Origin: Niveibacterium sp. 24ML
GTDB taxonomy: Bacteria; Pseudomonadota; Gammaproteobacteria; Burkholderiales; Rhodocyclaceae
Reading direction: 5' to 3'
DNA: 64,000 nt
Assembly: GCF_026586805.1 (NCBI RefSeq)
Contig: NZ_JAPFHA010000006.1
Span: 148,864-212,863, forward strand
Positions 42,994 to 51,670 of the stretch are shown piece by piece. The notes under the pieces are model-generated. The model had not been told where the DNA came from, did no database searches, and saw only the letters and a list, made by a program, of their open reading frames with translations. The translations under genes were made by a program, and so were the position numbers. Position 1 is the first letter of the stretch. Each line of letters starts with the position of its first letter.

Positions 42994-43394
42994 CAGTCGC
43001 GCCTGCCCTTGAGCGCGGCGCGGTCGCTTTCCAGTTCGGCGATGCTGTCGCGGAACAAACGGGTACCACCGGCCAGACGAAGCCTTGCCTGATTCGCAGT
43101 CCAGCCCGCCAGGCCAAGAAAGAGCGCGGCATCCAGCCCGAGGGCAAGCAGGCGGTGGGAATCCCACATCCAGACGGTGAAGAAGGCGGCAAGCGCGAAC
43201 AGGCCGAATCCGGTGAACAGGGCAGCCACCACAATGTGGAAGAGGGCGCCGCCAAGGCGGAACCCTTCTTCCTCGACCTCGACTGCCAGCAAGGCCAGCC
43301 GGGTCTGGGCGGTGCCCAGCGCGCCGTCGGCCAAACGGCCCAGGCGATCGGCGATGCCGCCCTCGTCAGCGGCCATGTCGGCATCCTGCGACAT
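42993..43394 (-). CDS. YqjE-like phage-holin-superfamily protein
   Basis: This 133-residue inner-membrane protein belongs to the YqjE (phage holin superfamily III) family. It has two hydrophobic segments (about 48-68 and about 78-97), preceded by an amphipathic helix with LGTAQTRLALLAVEVEEEG. No lysis genes are nearby, so it is a housekeeping YqjE rather than phage cargo. It sits between the YqjD-like and YqjK-like genes, as in E. coli. Confidence 0.85.
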   Translation of the reverse strand: MSQDADMAADEGGIADRLGRLADGALGTAQTRLALLAVEVEEEGFRLGGALFHIVVAALFTGFGLFALAAFFTVWMWDSHRLLALGLDAALFLGLAGWTANQARLRLAGGTRLFRDSIAELESDRAALKGRRD

Positions 43395-43408
43395 TCACGC
43401 GCACCGGC

Positions 43409-43720
43409 TCAACGCCGCCCAGCGAGCAAACCAACGAGAAAGCCGATTCCCGCCGCCACGCCGATCGACTGCCAAGGGTGCTCATGGACATACTGATCGG
43501 TCGCCTTGGCCACTTCCTTGGCCTTTTCGACCGCAATCGCTTCAAGTTCTGCCAGCTGCTGGCGCGTTGCGGTCACACGCTCACTGAGTCGGCTGCGAAC
43601 ATCGGCAAACTTGCCGGAGGCGTCGTCGGCGGTGAGCTTGAGCAACTGCTCGGCATCCGTCAGCACCAGCTTGAAATCGGCAATCATCTTGTCGCGTGTC
43701 GCTTGCGTCATTTCGCTCAT
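43409..43720 (-). CDS. YqjD/ElaB-family (DUF883) protein
   Basis: This 103-residue protein of the DUF883 family has an amphipathic N-terminal helix region and a C-terminal hydrophobic segment with QSIGVAAGIGFLVGLLAGRR, the conserved membrane-anchor pattern. In E. coli YqjD binds ribosomes at the inner membrane in stationary phase; that activity is known for the family but not shown here. The ATG at 43720 is chosen because GGAGGAG lies seven nt before it, whereas an ATG at 43726 would be too close. First gene of the yqjDEK group. Confidence 0.87.
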   Translation of the reverse strand: MSEMTQATRDKMIADFKLVLTDAEQLLKLTADDASGKFADVRSRLSERVTATRQQLAELEAIAVEKAKEVAKATDQYVHEHPWQSIGVAAGIGFLVGLLAGRR

Positions 43721-43818
43721 GGCCATTCTCCTCCGGGTTGTGGACAGGTGCATCACGCGGCATAAGCCGCAACGACGAGCTTACTCCGCGATCGTGCACT
43801 GCGGCAATCGCGGGAGCC

Positions 43819-44619
43819 TTAAAGCTTCAACGACAGATCGTAGTCAATCGTCAACGGGGCGTGATCGGAAAACCGTTCCGTCTTGTAGATACTCACGGCG
43901 CGCGCGAGCGCCGCGACACCGGGCGTGGCGATCTGATAATCCAGACGCCACCCCACGTTCTTGGCCCACGCCTGTCCGCGATTGGACCACCAGGTGTAGC
44001 AGGCATCAGTGGCGTCGGGCTCGAGGGCACGGTAGACGTCCACCCAGCCCTGCTCGTCGAACAGGCGGGTCAGCCAGGCGCGCTCTTCGGGCAGGAAGCC
44101 GGAGTTCTTCTGGTTCGACTTCCAGTTCTTCAGGTCTGCCTCACGGTGGGCGATGTTCCAGTCGCCGCACACGATGACTTCGCGACCGCTGGCACGCAAC
44201 GCGGCCATGTGCGGCAGGAAGCAGTCCATGAAGCGGAACTTGGCCGCCTGGCGCTCTTCCGAACTGGAACCCGAAGGCAGGTAAAGCGATACCACCGACA
44301 GCGGCCCGATCGACGTATCGAAATCCGCCTGCAAGTAGCGTCCTTCGGCATCGAATTCCGCCACGCCCAGGCCGGTCACCCAAGCCTGCGGCCGCACACC
44401 GGCGAAGACCCCCACCCCGCTGTAGCCCTTCTTTTCGGCGCAGTGAAGCCGGGCGTGCCAGCCAGGCGGCTCACGCAGTGCCGGTGAAAGATCGGCCTCT
44501 TGTGCCTTGATTTCCTGCAGGCAGACCACGTCGGCATGCATGCCGGCGAGCCATTCGTAAAATCCTTTAGTCGTTGCTGACCGGATTCCGTTGAGGTTGG
44601 CGGTGATGACGCGTAACAT
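43819..44619 (-). CDS. xth: Exodeoxyribonuclease III
   Basis: This 266-residue metal-dependent AP endonuclease and 3'-5' exonuclease acts in base-excision repair. Family motifs are visible: NLNGIRSATTKGFYEW, CLQEIKAQ with the metal Glu, YLPSG, VCGDWNIAHRE, the NVGWRLDYQIAT helix with the catalytic Asp, and SDHAPLTIDYDL with the His. The length is normal. The ATG at 44619 is clear. It is divergent from pyrE (78 bp between starts), a gene order frequent in betaproteobacteria. Confidence 0.95.
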   Translation of the reverse strand: MLRVITANLNGIRSATTKGFYEWLAGMHADVVCLQEIKAQEADLSPALREPPGWHARLHCAEKKGYSGVGVFAGVRPQAWVTGLGVAEFDAEGRYLQADFDTSIGPLSVVSLYLPSGSSSEERQAAKFRFMDCFLPHMAALRASGREVIVCGDWNIAHREADLKNWKSNQKNSGFLPEERAWLTRLFDEQGWVDVYRALEPDATDACYTWWSNRGQAWAKNVGWRLDYQIATPGVAALARAVSIYKTERFSDHAPLTIDYDLSLKL

Positions 44620-44697
44620 CGGGCGACCTATTTGTCGAAATATCTTACGAATTGACAGGCGTGCAAAAAGCGCCAAAACCTGCGACAGAGAAACACA

Positions 44698-45345
44698 GTG
44701 GATTTTAGCCGCGATTTCCTTGCCCTCTCGGTTTCCAAGGGGGTGCTCCGTTTCGGAGCGTTCAAGACCAAGGCCGGACGTCTCTCGCCTTACTTTTTCA
44801 ACTCTGCGCTGTTCGACGACGGCGCCTCCTTCGGACAGCTCTGCGGGTACTACGCCGATGCCGTGGCCAATTCCGGGATCGCCTTCGACACCCTCTTCGG
44901 ACCGGCGTACAAAGGCATTCCGCTGGTGGCCGGCACGGCCATGCGCCTGGCCGAACGGGGCCACAACGTCCCGTTCTGCTTCAATCGCAAGGAAGCCAAG
45001 GATCACGGAGAAGGCGGCACCCTCGTCGGCGCGCCGCTCAAGGGCCGGGTACTGGTGCTGGACGATGTGATATCGGCTGGCACCTCGGTGCGCGAATCGG
45101 TCGAGATCATCCGCGCACAAGGTGCCGAACTGGCGGGCGTCGTAATCGCCCTCGACCGGATGGAGCGCGGCACCGGTGCGCTCTCGGCAGTGCAGGAAGT
45201 GCGCGCCAGTTTCGGCGTGCCGGTCGTTGCCGTCGCAAGCCTGACAGACCTGATCTTGTACCTGGGCAGCAACCCTCAGCTGGCTCAGCACCTCGAAGCC
45301 GTGCAGGCCTATCGTTCAGAATGGGGTATTGACGATGCGCGCTAG
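44698..45345 (+). CDS. pyrE: Orotate phosphoribosyltransferase
   Basis: This 215-residue enzyme of pyrimidine synthesis converts orotate and PRPP to OMP. Features are [26 protein letters not shown], the catalytic loop [13 protein letters not shown] and the PRPP loop [14 protein letters not shown]. It starts with GTG at 44698, opposite to xth. The gene overlaps the next coding sequence by 11 bp. A TTGACA at 44652-44657 could be a -35 element, but no matching -10 was found. Confidence 0.95.
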   Translation: MDFSRDFLALSVSKGVLRFGAFKTKAGRLSPYFFNSALFDDGASFGQLCGYYADAVANSGIAFDTLFGPAYKGIPLVAGTAMRLAERGHNVPFCFNRKEAKDHGEGGTLVGAPLKGRVLVLDDVISAGTSVRESVEIIRAQGAELAGVVIALDRMERGTGALSAVQEVRASFGVPVVAVASLTDLILYLGSNPQLAQHLEAVQAYRSEWGIDDAR

Positions 45346-45964
45346 AACGCTGGCGCTTCTGGCCGCGCTGCTGTGGGCGCCCACCACGTTTGCTGCCGGC
45401 GAGCGCGTCTTCTGCTGTGACGACGCGGCCGGGCGCAAGGTCTGCGGCGACCCGCTGCCAGTGGCTTGCTACAACCGCGCCTACCGCGAAATGTCTCGCC
45501 AGGGCATCACCACACGCGACATCGAAGCGCCGATGACCGCAGAAGAGCGCATCCGCAAGCTCGCCGATGAAAAGGCCAAGCGCGACGCTGAAGAACGGGT
45601 GGCTGAGCGGCGCCGGCGCGACAAGGCCCTGGTGGAAAGCTACGGCTCTGCCGACGAAATTGAAGCGCGCAAGACCAGCACCCTCGCGACCGCCAACCAG
45701 GAGCTTTCTGTGCTTCGCAAGCGCGAACAGGAACTGGTCGACGAGCGCAAGGGCTTTGATGCCCGCGTTGCCGCGGTGAAGAAAGGCAAGCCGATCCCGG
45801 CAAACCTGAAAGACGACATCGCGGCAAACGAATCCGAACTCAAGACGCTGCGCGGCGTGATCGCGCAAAAGAAGCGGGAAGCCGACACGATCAGGAAGCG
45901 CTACGACGACGACAAGGCACGCTTCATCGAACTGACTTCGGGCGCCGCCGTGCGCCTGCAGTAA
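45335..45964 (+). CDS. Secreted coiled-coil protein of unknown function
   Basis: This 209-residue protein starts at the ATG at 45335 inside the pyrE 3' end (11 bp overlap). A signal peptide ([20 protein letters not shown]) precedes a Cys-rich region with [16 protein letters not shown] and [14 protein letters not shown]. That region resembles the DUF4124-type start seen in other betaproteobacterial secreted proteins. The rest is highly charged coiled coil (about 70-190), with runs of [18 protein letters not shown] and [17 protein letters not shown]. Predicted periplasmic. The function is not recognised. Translational coupling to pyrE is likely. Confidence 0.75.
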   Translation: MRARTLALLAALLWAPTTFAAGERVFCCDDAAGRKVCGDPLPVACYNRAYREMSRQGITTRDIEAPMTAEERIRKLADEKAKRDAEERVAERRRRDKALVESYGSADEIEARKTSTLATANQELSVLRKREQELVDERKGFDARVAAVKKGKPIPANLKDDIAANESELKTLRGVIAQKKREADTIRKRYDDDKARFIELTSGAAVRLQ

Positions 45965-45980
45965 AACGTAACCCGCACAC

Positions 45981-46003
45981 CTTGAGGTTATCCGGACCTC
46001 AAG
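45981..46003 (+). terminator. Hairpin after the coiled-coil gene, probable terminator
   Basis: A perfect 8 bp inverted repeat, CTTGAGGT / ACCTCAAG, with a 7 nt loop lies 17 bp after the stop and is followed by TCATTTCTC. The T-run is imperfect, so termination strength is uncertain. Confidence 0.55.
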
Positions 46004-46033
46004 TCATTTCTCACGCATGCCGTAGTCAGCGGT

Positions 46034-47296
46034 ATGCATTCGCGATACCTTTCCTGCATCCTGCTTGCGGGCCTTGCAGCCATACCGGCCGCTCACGCGC
46101 TTGAAATCGGGCTTGCCGATGCCGGCGAGTTGCGCCTCAACGGTTTCGCGACGCTCGCAGCCACCCGCGCGCTTACCGACGACGCGGCCGACTATCGCAG
46201 TGCCAACTACCTGAGCGCAGGATCCGAGCGCACCCGGCACTGGGACACCCAGAACGACAGCATCCTGGGCCTGCAGGCATTCTTGACAGCGCCCCAGAGC
46301 CGCTTCGCTGCGGTGGTACAGGGGGTGCTTGCCAACGATACGCATGACGCACTGGCGCTGAGGATGGACTGGCTCTACCTCGACTGGCGCGCGGCTGACA
46401 CGCTGACAATGCGTGCCGGGCGCACGCCCTTCCCGGCGATGATGGACTCCGAATCGCGCTGGCTCGGCCACTCGCGGCTGACGGTCACCGCTGCCCCGGA
46501 AACCTATTTCCACATGCCAACGACCTCGCTGGACGGCGCGTCACTGCGCTGGCGCCATGACCGTGACAGGCACTACCTCCAGTTACGCGCCGGCGCTGGC
46601 GTCACCCGTTTCGAAACCGCATCGCGAACCGGCGTGGCCGAGGTAGACCTGAATCGCACCCTGGCGGCAAGCCTTGAGGTCGGCAACGCCGTCTGGCGTG
46701 CCTATCTCGGCGCCTTCTCGGCGGACGCACGCGTGCAGTCCCCCCCGCTTGCCACGCTCAACGGCGCGCTCTCAGCCCTGGCCCCTACTGTGCCCGAAGC
46801 CGGCACGATGGCGGCAGCCTACCCGACCGGCTGGTTCCCGATTTCACAGCTCAGTCTGGGGTTTGAATACCTCGATGCACCTTGGACCTTCAAAGCCGAG
46901 GCGGTGCGCCGCAGTTCAGACAATCTGCTGGTCTATGCGGTACGCGGCTGGTATGCCGTGGCCGGCTACACGCTCGGCAACTTCACGCCCTATGTGTCAG
47001 GCGGGGTGCAATGGCAAGCGAGCGACCTGTCACCCAGGTTTCTGCCGCCCGGCACACCCGGCGGAGAAGCACTTTCCGCGATCTACAACGCCACCCTCAT
47101 CGGGCTTGCTCAGTCGCGGATTGGCGCTGGGCTGCGCTACGACCTGCCATTCGGCGCTGCCATCAAACTGCAGTACGACCGCCTGAAGCTTCAAGAGTCC
47201 AATTCACGCGGCATGTTCGTCAATGCCACAGCGGCCTTCATCGGCCGCGCCGAGCCAATCAATGTGTTCTCGTTTGCGCTTGACTATCAGTTCTAA
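46034..47296 (+). CDS. Outer-membrane beta-barrel (porin-like), copy A of duplicated module
   Basis: This 420-residue exported protein has a signal peptide (about 1-22) and a chain of amphipathic beta strands ending in the C-terminal Phe motif FALDYQF, typical of outer-membrane barrels. Segments LNGFATLAAT, MDWLYLDW, RAGRTPFPAMMDSESRW and DAPWTFKAEAVRRSS recur in copy B (47796-49061), showing that the two are paralogues. It does not resemble a classical OmpC-type porin in detail. Its last 35 bp overlap the start of a short PstS-like gene in another frame. The pairing suggests a pore and periplasmic partner for an anion or small solute; this is inferred. Confidence 0.82.
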   Translation: MHSRYLSCILLAGLAAIPAAHALEIGLADAGELRLNGFATLAATRALTDDAADYRSANYLSAGSERTRHWDTQNDSILGLQAFLTAPQSRFAAVVQGVLANDTHDALALRMDWLYLDWRAADTLTMRAGRTPFPAMMDSESRWLGHSRLTVTAAPETYFHMPTTSLDGASLRWRHDRDRHYLQLRAGAGVTRFETASRTGVAEVDLNRTLAASLEVGNAVWRAYLGAFSADARVQSPPLATLNGALSALAPTVPEAGTMAAAYPTGWFPISQLSLGFEYLDAPWTFKAEAVRRSSDNLLVYAVRGWYAVAGYTLGNFTPYVSGGVQWQASDLSPRFLPPGTPGGEALSAIYNATLIGLAQSRIGAGLRYDLPFGAAIKLQYDRLKLQESNSRGMFVNATAAFIGRAEPINVFSFALDYQF

Positions 47297-47726
47297 CGGG
47301 CTGTGCGCACTGGTCTCTGCACTGCTCATGGCCGCGCCCGGGCTTGCGCATGGCGCCGAGCCGGACGAAGTCGGCATCATTGCCGTGGTAATGCGCAGTG
47401 ACGGTGCCGTGCGCAAACTGGTGCGCGAAGAGGTCTACGCGATCTTCGTGCTCGACAAGCGTGGAAACCTGCAGCCGCTCGACTTACCCGAAACCGATCC
47501 AGTCCGGGCCGCGTTCTACATGCGACTGGCAGGAAAGAGCCTGGGCATGATGCGAGCCTTGCGTTCAACGCTCGTTTTCACCGGCGCGGGGCGCCCCCCG
47601 AAACAACTTGAGTTGGCTGCCGTGCACGAACGTTTGGCCAACGACCCAACAGCCATCGCCTACCTGCCGATGCCTGATTTGCCGTTGGGCGTGCGGGTAG
47701 TTGCAACCTTGGCCCCCGCGCCCTGA
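47262..47726 (+). CDS. Short PstS-like periplasmic protein, copy A
   Basis: This 154-residue exported protein resembles the short PstS-like phosphate-binding family: IAVVMRSDGAVRKLVREEV, YAIFVLD, DLPETDPVRAAFYMRLAGKS, LVFTGAGRPPKQL and DPTAIAYLPM. Full PstS is about 320 residues, so this is a half-size, single-lobe-like protein. The ATG at 47262 lies inside the porin gene, so its signal peptide n-region is encoded in a second frame of the porin's C-terminal strand. There is no ABC transporter nearby. Ligand binding is not shown. Confidence 0.75.
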   Translation: MCSRLRLTISSNGLCALVSALLMAAPGLAHGAEPDEVGIIAVVMRSDGAVRKLVREEVYAIFVLDKRGNLQPLDLPETDPVRAAFYMRLAGKSLGMMRALRSTLVFTGAGRPPKQLELAAVHERLANDPTAIAYLPMPDLPLGVRVVATLAPAP

Positions 47727-47795
47727 CGCGTGATCCGCTCAAGGCCCGGCCGCAAAGTGTCGTCAACAGGAAAGCACCAATCGGGAAGGAAGCGC

Positions 47796-49061
47796 ATGCC
47801 CAGCCCACGAGGCACCGCGTCAGTGGCCGCAAGTTGCCTCCTCTTGGCGCTGGCCGGCACCGCCGTGGGTGCCGACGAGCAGCCGTGGGGCCATCTGCAT
47901 GTGAACGGCTTCGCCACGCTGGCCGCCACCTACGCCGACACCGACGGCCAGGCGGACTTCCGCTCGGCGCAATTCCAGAGCGCCGGTAGCGGCCGTTCAC
48001 GGCATTGGGACTTTGCCAACGACAGCAACCTTGCGCTCCAGCTCACCTGGGACACCCCCTACGAGCCGCTCCGTGTGGTGACCCAGGCGATCGCGGCAAA
48101 CGACACCCACGACGATTTCAAGCCCCGTATCGACTGGCTGTATCTGGGCTGGCAACCGGCGCCCGATCTCTCGATTCGCTTTGGGCGATTTCCGTTTCCC
48201 TCGGGCATGTACTCCGAAACCCGCTGGGTCAACAGCAGTCGATTGGAAGTCCGCGCGCCGCAATCGATCTACGCCCCGCTCCCGGTCAGCTCGCTCGACG
48301 GCGCAGATCTCAATCACTACCTGCAGTCGGGCCCGTGGCTGCTACGCAGCCGCCTCAGTTACGGCCAAACCAGTACCGTCATCGCCAGCCGTTTTGGCGA
48401 CACCGAGGTGGATTTGCGCAGCGTCATTTCGGCCGCCTTCGATCTGAACCGCGACAACTGGCGGCTCTATCTGGGCGGTTTCATCAGCGACACCCGCGTC
48501 ACTTCACCGCAAAGCAAGGGCTTGCACGACGCACTGCACGAGCAAGCCCAGTCGAATCCGTCCTTGAACGCCCTCGCCGACGACTACACCCCCGACTACT
48601 CGAGGGTCTGGCAAATCGACGCCGGCATCGAATACCTCAACGCCCCCTGGACAGTGCGGGTCGAAGGGCTCTATCGCAACAGCCAGACAAAACTCGTTCT
48701 GGACCTTGCCAACTGGAACGCCACGCTGGGCTACACCGAGGGCAGGCTCACGCCCTTCGTCGCGATTGGCCAGATGCGACTGCACGAGCCCTGGCGCCAG
48801 CAAGCACTACCCAGCGGGCCGCCCGGGGCCATCGCAGCGGTGGCCGCATACAACGCATCGCTGGTCACCAGCAACGAAACCATCTTGAGCGTGGGTTTGC
48901 GCTGGGATCTTGACCACGGACTGGCGCTCAAGGCACAGCTCGACCGACACCAACTGGACGACGAGCAGTCGCGCGGCGTGTTCACGAACAACACGCCGGA
49001 GTTCGTCGGCAGGCAGGCAGCGATCCATGTCTTCACCCTTGCGCTCGACTACCAGTTCTAG
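47796..49061 (+). CDS. Outer-membrane beta-barrel (porin-like), copy B of duplicated module
   Basis: This 421-residue protein is a paralogue of the barrel at 46034-47296 and shares VNGFATLAATYADT, DWLYLGW, RFGRFPFPSGMYSETRW, LNAPWTVRVEGLYRNS and the terminal LALDYQF. The signal peptide spans about 1-28. The ATG at 47796 is supported by GGGAAGGA about 8 nt upstream, and is preferred over a GTG near 47730. Its 3' end overlaps the second PstS-like gene by 35 bp, the same overlap as in copy A. It is probably an outer-membrane channel; the substrate is unknown. Confidence 0.83.
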   Translation: MPSPRGTASVAASCLLLALAGTAVGADEQPWGHLHVNGFATLAATYADTDGQADFRSAQFQSAGSGRSRHWDFANDSNLALQLTWDTPYEPLRVVTQAIAANDTHDDFKPRIDWLYLGWQPAPDLSIRFGRFPFPSGMYSETRWVNSSRLEVRAPQSIYAPLPVSSLDGADLNHYLQSGPWLLRSRLSYGQTSTVIASRFGDTEVDLRSVISAAFDLNRDNWRLYLGGFISDTRVTSPQSKGLHDALHEQAQSNPSLNALADDYTPDYSRVWQIDAGIEYLNAPWTVRVEGLYRNSQTKLVLDLANWNATLGYTEGRLTPFVAIGQMRLHEPWRQQALPSGPPGAIAAVAAYNASLVTSNETILSVGLRWDLDHGLALKAQLDRHQLDDEQSRGVFTNNTPEFVGRQAAIHVFTLALDYQF

Positions 49062-49485
49062 CCGCGCGGCACGGGCGACACGGCGCTGCCTCGCCGCGCT
49101 GGCATGCCTGCTGTGCACCACGGCGCAAGCGCTGGATGTGGCGGTGGTGGTGCGCAAGGACTCGCCTGTGAAGCAACTGAGTGCCGACGAGGTGTACGCC
49201 ATCTTCATCCAGGATCGCCGCCAGGGCCTGGTGACCTACGACGTTCCCGACAGCGATCCGGCCCGCGAGAGCTTCTACCTGCGCGTCGCCGGGAAAACCC
49301 TCACCATGATGCGCGGCATGCGCGCACGGCTGGTTTTCTCCGGCCAGGCGCGGCCGCCAAAGCAGCTGCCGCGCGACGAGGTGATCCAGCGCCTGCTGGC
49401 CGATCCGAATGCCATCGCCTACCTGCCTCTCAATGAGGTGCCGCCGGGCTTGCGAATCGTACTGCCACTACCCGACATCCCCTGA
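49027..49485 (+). CDS. Short PstS-like periplasmic protein, copy B
   Basis: This 152-residue paralogue of the copy A PstS-like protein starts at the ATG at 49027, inside the barrel gene. Similar segments are VAVVVRKDSPVKQLSADEV, YAIFIQDRRQG, DVPDSDPARESFYLRVAGKT, LVFSGQARPPKQL and DPNAIAYLPL. A signal peptide follows a Ser/Arg-rich n-region dictated by the overlap. The last gene of the duplicated module; the molybdopterin enzyme begins 86 bp later. Confidence 0.75.
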   Translation: MSSPLRSTTSSSRAARATRRCLAALACLLCTTAQALDVAVVVRKDSPVKQLSADEVYAIFIQDRRQGLVTYDVPDSDPARESFYLRVAGKTLTMMRGMRARLVFSGQARPPKQLPRDEVIQRLLADPNAIAYLPLNEVPPGLRIVLPLPDIP

Positions 49486-49570
49486 GCGTGCGGCGCGTTC
49501 GCGTGGCGCGCACAAACGCATAGAATCTCGCTTTCCGGCTACCCGCCGGCCGACCCCCGAAGCGAGCGCC

Positions 49571-51670
49571 ATGAGCGAAATCACCCCCACTGCCGGCAAG
49601 CGCGTCGTGCGCGCCGCCTGCCCCCACGACTGCCCCGACACCTGCGGCATGCTCGTCACCGTCGAAGACGGCCGCGCCACCAAGATCCAGGGCGCCCCCG
49701 ATCTGCCGATCACCAACGGCGCGCTATGCACCAAGGTCGCCTTCTACCTTGAGCGCACCTACTCCGAACAACGCCTGCAATACCCGATGAAGCGCGTCGG
49801 CAAGAAGGGCGAAGGCAAGTTTGAACGCATCAGCTGGGACGAAGCACTCGACACCATCGCCGCCAGGTTCAAGGCCATCGCCGCTGACGACCCACGCGCG
49901 ATCACGCCCTACAGCTACGCCGGCACCATGGGCCTGGTGCAGGGCAGTTCGATGGATCGGCGCTTCTTCCACCGCCTCGGCGCGAGCTTCCTCGCCCGCA
50001 CGATCTGCGCCGAGGCCGGCTTCCAGGGCTACAAGGCGACCATCGGCGCAACGCTGGGCACCGACCCGGAAGCCTTCGCCGACGCGCCTTACATCCTGAT
50101 CTGGGGCGCCAACCCGGTGGTGTCGAACCTGCACCTCTGGAGCCGCGTGCAGGAGGCCAAGCGGCGTGGCGCACGTGTGGTCTGCATCGACCCGCTGCGC
50201 ACCCAGACCGCCGAGAAGTGCCACTGGCACCTGCAGCCCTACCCCGGCACCGACGGCGCACTGGCGCTGGCGATCATGCATGTGCTGGTGCGCGATGATC
50301 TGCTCGACCACGACTACATCCGCGACTACACGCTCGGCTTCGATCAGCTCGCTGAGCGCGTCAGGGCATGGACGCCCGAACGCGCCGCACGCGAAACCGG
50401 GCTCGCCGCGGCGGACATCGAACAGCTTGCGCGCGAATACGGCAGCGCCAAGCCGGCGGCGATCCGCGTCAACTACGGCCTCAACCGCTGCGCCGGCGGC
50501 GGCAGCGCGATGCGCGCGATCGCCTGTCTGCCGGCGCTGACCGGCCACTGGCGCCATGCTGCGGGCGGCGTGCTGCTTTCGACATCCGGCACCTACGCGG
50601 TGGATGGCGCGGCACTGGAGCGCCCCGATCTCTACCCCGAAGACCCGCGCTTCCCGCCGCGCACGCTCAACATGAGCACGATTGGCGACGAACTGCTGCA
50701 TCGCGACGACCCGAAAGTGCGCGCGATCATGGTCTACAACTCCAACCCGGTCGCGGTCGCCCCGGATTCGAACAAGGTGCGCGCCGGCTTCGGCCGCGAA
50801 GACCTGTTTGTGGTGGTGCACGAACTCTTCCAGACCGACACCGCGGACTACGCCGACATCCTGCTGCCGGCCACCAGCCAGCTCGAACACTGGGATGTGC
50901 ACAAGAGCTACGGCCACCTGAACGCGCTGGCCAATGTGCCGGCGATCGCGCCGCTCGGCGAGGCACGGCCCAACACCTGGGTGTTCCGCGAACTCGCGAA
51001 GCGCATGGGCTTCACCGAGGCCTGTTTTGACGAGGACGACGAGGCCATCGCCGCGCAGGCCTTCCGCAAGGACCACCCGCGCAACCAGGGCTTCGACTGG
51101 GACACGATGAAACGCGACGGCTTCCAGCGCATGGCCCTGCCGACGCCCTTCGCGCCCTTCGCCAAGGGTGGCTTCCCGACCCCTTCCGGCAAGTGCGAGT
51201 TCTACGCCGCCACGCTAGCAGCGCAGGGCCACGACCCGCTGCCCACCTACGTGCCGCCGCGCGAGGGGCCTACTTCCAACCCGGCGCTGGCGGCCAAGTA
51301 CCCGTTGGCCTTCATCAGCCCGCCCGCGCGCAACTTCCTCAATACCAGCTTCGCCAACATCCCACGCTTCCTGAAGGCGGAGGGCAAGCCCTGGCTAGAC
51401 ATGCACCCGGCCGACGCGGCCGCGCGCAGCCTTGCGGATGGCCAGCGCGTGCGCATCTTCAACGCGCGCGGCGCCTTCCACGCCACCTTGCGGGTAGACG
51501 CCGCACAGCCGGGCATACGCGCCGGCGTTGTCAGCGCACCCTCGATCTGGTGGCAGAAGCTCTCCGGCGACGGCGAGAACGCCAACGCCGTAACCTCGCA
51601 GGCCATCACCGACCTGGGCGCGGGCGCCACCTTCTACGACTGCCTGGTGCAAGTGGAGGCGGCAGCGTGA
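49571..51670 (+). CDS. Molybdopterin oxidoreductase
   Basis: This 699-residue enzyme of the bis-molybdopterin (DMSO reductase-like) family has an N-terminal [4Fe-4S] motif with Cys17, Cys21, Cys25 and Cys53 (ACPHDCPDTCGM and ALCTK). Further features are GANPVVSNLHLW, TAEKCHWHLQPYPGTDGALA, VYNSNPVAVAPDS and ADILLPATSQLEHWD. There is no twin-arginine signal, so it is probably cytoplasmic. No ferredoxin-like, membrane or chaperone subunit is encoded nearby, so it may be an orphan catalytic subunit. The substrate cannot be told. The stop overlaps the next start (GTGA). Confidence 0.9.
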   Translation: MSEITPTAGKRVVRAACPHDCPDTCGMLVTVEDGRATKIQGAPDLPITNGALCTKVAFYLERTYSEQRLQYPMKRVGKKGEGKFERISWDEALDTIAARFKAIAADDPRAITPYSYAGTMGLVQGSSMDRRFFHRLGASFLARTICAEAGFQGYKATIGATLGTDPEAFADAPYILIWGANPVVSNLHLWSRVQEAKRRGARVVCIDPLRTQTAEKCHWHLQPYPGTDGALALAIMHVLVRDDLLDHDYIRDYTLGFDQLAERVRAWTPERAARETGLAAADIEQLAREYGSAKPAAIRVNYGLNRCAGGGSAMRAIACLPALTGHWRHAAGGVLLSTSGTYAVDGAALERPDLYPEDPRFPPRTLNMSTIGDELLHRDDPKVRAIMVYNSNPVAVAPDSNKVRAGFGREDLFVVVHELFQTDTADYADILLPATSQLEHWDVHKSYGHLNALANVPAIAPLGEARPNTWVFRELAKRMGFTEACFDEDDEAIAAQAFRKDHPRNQGFDWDTMKRDGFQRMALPTPFAPFAKGGFPTPSGKCEFYAATLAAQGHDPLPTYVPPREGPTSNPALAAKYPLAFISPPARNFLNTSFANIPRFLKAEGKPWLDMHPADAAARSLADGQRVRIFNARGAFHATLRVDAAQPGIRAGVVSAPSIWWQKLSGDGENANAVTSQAITDLGAGATFYDCLVQVEAAA

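Noticed and set aside
42993..43394. Phage holin and thus a prophage remnant
   Set aside because: The holin-superfamily match is a YqjE-type housekeeping protein in the normal yqjDEK order; no lysis, capsid or integrase gene is nearby.
44652..44680. TTGACA as the -35 of a pyrE promoter
   Set aside because: No acceptable -10 hexamer lies 16-18 bp downstream (AAAACC or similar), so the match may be chance.
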